Shown: one piece after another, positions 61,488 to 64,000 of the stretch
Layout: every line of letters starts with the position of its first letter
How positions within the stretch are numbered: the stretch's first letter is position 1
From: Oscillibacter ruminantium GH1
GTDB taxonomy: Bacteria; Bacillota; Clostridia; Oscillospirales; Oscillospiraceae
Assembly: GCF_000307265.1 (NCBI RefSeq)
Contig: NZ_DF158897.1
Span: 419,730 to 483,729 of the forward strand
Length of the DNA: 64,000 nucleotides
Direction: 5' to 3'
Notes under the pieces: model-generated
Told to the model about the DNA's origin: nothing
Database searches by the model: none
The model's input: only the letters and a program-made list of their open reading frames with translations
Translations under genes and position numbers: made by a program

Positions 61488-61547
61488 AACAATTTAATCA
61501 GTTGAAACAAAAATTTTGCGTATCTGCGTTTAAGCAGGGAATGGGCG

Positions 61548-62258
61548 TCACTTTGACGCGGAAAGGGGCGCTTTTTTGATCTTTGTGAAGGGCCGCGGAT
61601 ATTTCGGCGGCGTGGGCTTCACTTTTTCAATCAGAACCGCCCGGTGGACAACGTCTGTTCCGGGAATGACATAGTCCTTGGTTCCCGTAATCCGTCCGCC
61701 CAGAAGCTGAACCGCCCTTGCGGCGGCGTCCAGCTCCTCGCCGCTGTCCACGGATTTCATGGCCAAAAATGTGCCGCCGATCTTCACCAGCGGAAGGCAT
61801 AGCTCCGCCAGAACCGGAAGGGAAGCCACGGCGCGGGAAACCGCCACATCGAAGGATTCCCGGTGCTCTGCCGCGAATTCCTCCGCCCGCTGGTGAACGC
61901 AGTGTACGTTGTTCAACCCCAGATCGTCGCAGACCTCCTGCAAAAAGGTGACGCGCTTGCCCAGAGAATCCAGCAGGGTCATTTTCACGGAATCGTCCAA
62001 AATGCGGATGGGCAGACCGGGAAAACCGGCGCCGGTGCCTACGTCCACCACCGCTTTGTCGGAAAAGTCCAGAATCTTCAACAACGCGGCACTGTCTAAA
62101 AAGTGAAGGCGGGCCACATCCATCGGATCTGTGATGGCTGTCAGGTTCATCACCTTATTTTTTTCCTCCAGCGCAGATGCATAGCGCAGCAGCGCAGGAA
62201 CGCTGTTGCCGGAAAGGCCCAATTGGGAAAGGCCGTCTCGCAAAACTGTTTCCATCAT
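61548..62258 (-). CDS. rsmG: 16S rRNA (guanine527-N7)-methyltransferase
   Basis: 236 residues. The SAM-binding core VVDVGTGAGFPGLPI is diagnostic of RsmG/GidB, with YASALEEKNKVMNLTAI before it and ISRAVASLPVLAELCLPL-type sequence (residues about 128-146) after. It methylates G527 in 16S rRNA. Its ATG overlaps the mscL stop by four bases. In many Firmicutes rsmG lies next to mnmG and parA at the origin; here it is paired with mscL 15 kb away from the DnaA boxes. Confidence 0.95.
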   Translation of the reverse strand: MMETVLRDGLSQLGLSGNSVPALLRYASALEEKNKVMNLTAITDPMDVARLHFLDSAALLKILDFSDKAVVDVGTGAGFPGLPIRILDDSVKMTLLDSLGKRVTFLQEVCDDLGLNNVHCVHQRAEEFAAEHRESFDVAVSRAVASLPVLAELCLPLVKIGGTFLAMKSVDSGEELDAAARAVQLLGGRITGTKDYVIPGTDVVHRAVLIEKVKPTPPKYPRPFTKIKKAPLSASK

Positions 62259-62662
62259 TTCTGCTGTTCCTTCAAAAGATCCCGAATTTCTGTCAGCAGG
62301 GCTTCCTCTTTGCTGGGGGAGGGAGGAGGCGGGGGTGCAGCCTCTTTCTTCTTATGAAAGCGATTGATCCCCTTCACCAGACAAAAAACGGCAAAGGCGG
62401 TAATCAAAAAATTCAAAACCGCGGCCAGAAAGTTCCCGTAGGGAATGACGGTCAAGTTGTCCCCTACAACCACAGACATGGTGGAAAAGGAGACGTTCCC
62501 GGTCAGCAGGCTGATCAGCGGCATCATAATATCGTTCACCAAAGAGTCGGCGATGGATTTAAACGCGCCGCCCACGATCACGCCCACAGCCATATCCATC
62601 ACATTGCCTCGGGCGATAAATTGTTTGAATTCGGAGATAAAACCGGTGGATTTTTCCGCCAT
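62255..62662 (-). CDS. mscL: Large-conductance mechanosensitive channel MscL
   Basis: 135 residues. The first membrane helix has FKQFIARGNVMDMAVGVIVGGAFKSI, of which GNVMDMAVGVIVGGAF is the gate signature; a second helix (about 75-98) and a Pro-rich linker with charged C-terminal helix follow. It opens under membrane tension to release solutes. ATG 62662 follows AAAGGA; an upstream in-frame ATG at 62686 is less likely. Confidence 0.93.
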   Translation of the reverse strand: MAEKSTGFISEFKQFIARGNVMDMAVGVIVGGAFKSIADSLVNDIMMPLISLLTGNVSFSTMSVVVGDNLTVIPYGNFLAAVLNFLITAFAVFCLVKGINRFHKKKEAAPPPPPSPSKEEALLTEIRDLLKEQQK

Positions 62663-62746
62663 GAGATACGTTCCTTTCTTTTTCATTAGTTACTTACTTT
62701 GAATCCGTTGCGGCCCAATGGATTCAGGAGTCTGACCGGAATGGAG

Positions 62747-62809
62747 CCGATTTAGAGCCGAAAACGATGCAGAGATGCCGAAACGACTGCGCTATTGGCT
62801 CTAAATCGG
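62747..62809. repeat. Perfect 13-bp inverted repeat upstream of mscL
   Basis: CCGATTTAGAGCC (62747-62759) and GGCTCTAAATCGG (62797-62809) with a 37-base loop, between serS and mscL. No T run follows on either strand, so it is not a standard terminator. Confidence 0.85.
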
Positions 62810-62864
62810 AACAACAATCCGTATTATTCTAACATAATTATACAGACTGAAATATTATGGAAAA

Positions 62865-64000
62865 TTACTTGTGTTTGGGCGTCAGCTTTTCCTTGCCGCC
62901 CATATAGGGCTGCAGAACCTTGGGAATGAGAACGGAGCCGTCCGCTTGCAGGTTATTCTCCAAAAATGCAATCAGCATCCGGGGAGGAGCCACGCAGGTG
63001 TTGTTCAGTGTGTGGCACAGCTGCATTTTTCCGTCGGCATCCTTGTAGCGGATGCGCAGACGGCGGGCCTGTGCGTCGCCCAGATTGGAGCAGGAGCAAA
63101 CCTCGAAATACTTCTGCTGGCGGGGGGACCAAGCCTCGATGTCGCAAGACTTGCACTTCAGGTCGGCCAGATCGCCGGAGCAGCACTCCAGCTGACGCAC
63201 GGGGATGTCCAGAGAACGGAACAGCTCCACGGAATATTTCCACAGCTGCTCGTACCACTCCTTGGAGTCCTCGGGCTTGCAGACCACGATCATCTCCTGC
63301 TTTTCAAACTGATGGATACGGTAAATGCCCCGCTCCTCAATGCCATGGGCGCCCTTTTCCTTGCGGAAGCAGGGGGAGTAGGAGGTCAGCGTTTCGGGGA
63401 GAGAATTCTCCGGAAGAATCTGGTCAATAAAACGGCCAATCATAGAGTGCTCGCTGGTACCGATCAGATAGAGATCCTCGCCCTCAATTTTGTACATCAT
63501 GCCATCCATATCGGTCTGGGACATGACGCCCTCCACCACGTTGCCATGAATCATGAAGGGAGGAATGCAATAGGTGAAGTTTTTGTCGATCATAAAGTCC
63601 CGGCCATAGGCCAAAACCGCTTCGTGCAGCCGGGCAATATCGCCCAGCAGATAGTAGAAGCCGTTGCCGGAGACGCGGCCGGCGGCATCCATGTCAATAC
63701 CGTCAAAGCTCTCCATAATCTCCGTATGATAGGGGATTTCAAAATCGGGAACCTTTGCTTCACCGAACCGCTGAACCTCTACATTGGCGCTGTCGTCCGG
63801 GCCGAGAGGCACAGAGGAGTCAATGATCTGGGGGATGACCATCATGCGCTTGCGGATCTCCTCATCCAGCGCCGCCTCCTGTTTTTCAAGCTCGGCAAGG
63901 CGCTCCGCTTCGTCGGTGACCTGCTTTTTCACAGCCTCGGCCTCTGCCATCTTTGAGGGGTCCTTTTTTGCCTGACCCATCAGCATACCGACCTGCTTGC
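62865..64000 (-). CDS. serS: Serine--tRNA ligase, N-terminal part outside window
   Basis: About 378 residues of the C-terminal end are present; the frame runs off the right edge within the N-terminal coiled arm. Class II motif 2 is CFRKEKGAHGIEERGIYRIHQFEK, whose core FRKEKGAHG is clear, and motif 3 is near QLCHTLNNTCVAPPRMLIAFLEN. CSCSNLGDAQARRLRIRY is typical of SerRS. A TATAAT on the minus strand at 62842-62837 lies just beyond its stop and may drive mscL-rsmG. Confidence 0.95.
   Translation of the reverse strand, partial: KQVGMLMGQAKKDPSKMAEAEAVKKQVTDEAERLAELEKQEAALDEEIRKRMMVIPQIIDSSVPLGPDDSANVEVQRFGEAKVPDFEIPYHTEIMESFDGIDMDAAGRVSGNGFYYLLGDIARLHEAVLAYGRDFMIDKNFTYCIPPFMIHGNVVEGVMSQTDMDGMMYKIEGEDLYLIGTSEHSMIGRFIDQILPENSLPETLTSYSPCFRKEKGAHGIEERGIYRIHQFEKQEMIVVCKPEDSKEWYEQLWKYSVELFRSLDIPVRQLECCSGDLADLKCKSCDIEAWSPRQQKYFEVCSCSNLGDAQARRLRIRYKDADGKMQLCHTLNNTCVAPPRMLIAFLENNLQADGSVLIPKVLQPYMGGKEKLTPKHK

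Noticed and set aside
1..64000. CRISPR array, prophage, insertion sequence or defence island
   Set aside because: I looked for evenly spaced repeats, transposase or integrase motifs and terminal inverted repeats and saw none that hold up.

Overview
The window is the replication-origin neighbourhood of a spore-forming, moderately GC-rich Firmicute. Spore genes (spoVAC, spoIIP, gpr), a [FeFe] hydrogenase-like protein, T-box leaders, a TatD-linked radical SAM protein and many TTG starts suggest an anaerobic gut-type clostridium of the Oscillospiraceae sort. That placement is inferred from gene content, not from a marker search. I see no insertion sequence, prophage, CRISPR array, rRNA operon or defence island; this is mostly core chromosome.

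Layout. 0-7 kb: a DUF975 membrane protein (cut by the window edge), a CmpB-type membrane protein with a coiled-coil tail, a large S-layer-anchored phosphodiester glycosidase and an H-cluster hydrogenase. 7.3-13.8 kb: an ABC-2 exporter with GldG-like and DUF4340 partners, followed by an OmpR/histidine-kinase pair. 14-21.6 kb: spoVAC, a topoisomerase IV-type subunit pair, then YitT, LUD-domain and lipoprotein genes. 21.6-33.8 kb: tRNA-Gly(GCC), a cation/proton antiporter, a thioesterase, hemW, spoIIP, the rSAM-tatD pair, metG, a MATE exporter, xth and gpr. 34-37.3 kb: rpsT, nadE and rnhA, with a partial duplication of the nadE 3' end.

37.4-49.8 kb is the origin core. gyrA, gyrB, remB, recF, an S4 gene, dnaN and dnaA run leftward; rpmH, rnpA, yidD, yidC and jag run rightward. 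The dnaN-dnaA gap has TTTTCCACA DnaA boxes, a CTA-rich stretch resembling a DnaA-trio, and an AT-rich tract. A near-perfect parS site lies between recF and remB.

50-64 kb is rich in translation genes: a glycine T-box with glycyl-tRNA synthetase, an LTA-synthase-like protein, an alanyl-tRNA editing protein, a GH3 lipoprotein, hisS-aspS behind a T-box that reads as aspartate-specific, mgsA, minD, rsmG, mscL and the 3' part of serS.

No clear new multi-gene system is visible. The most interesting material is regulatory or structural: the origin anatomy, the parS site, a glycine T-box whose acceptor-pairing base does not match the tRNA-Gly encoded here, the nadE tail duplication, and several structured gene-free stretches that may encode small RNAs.
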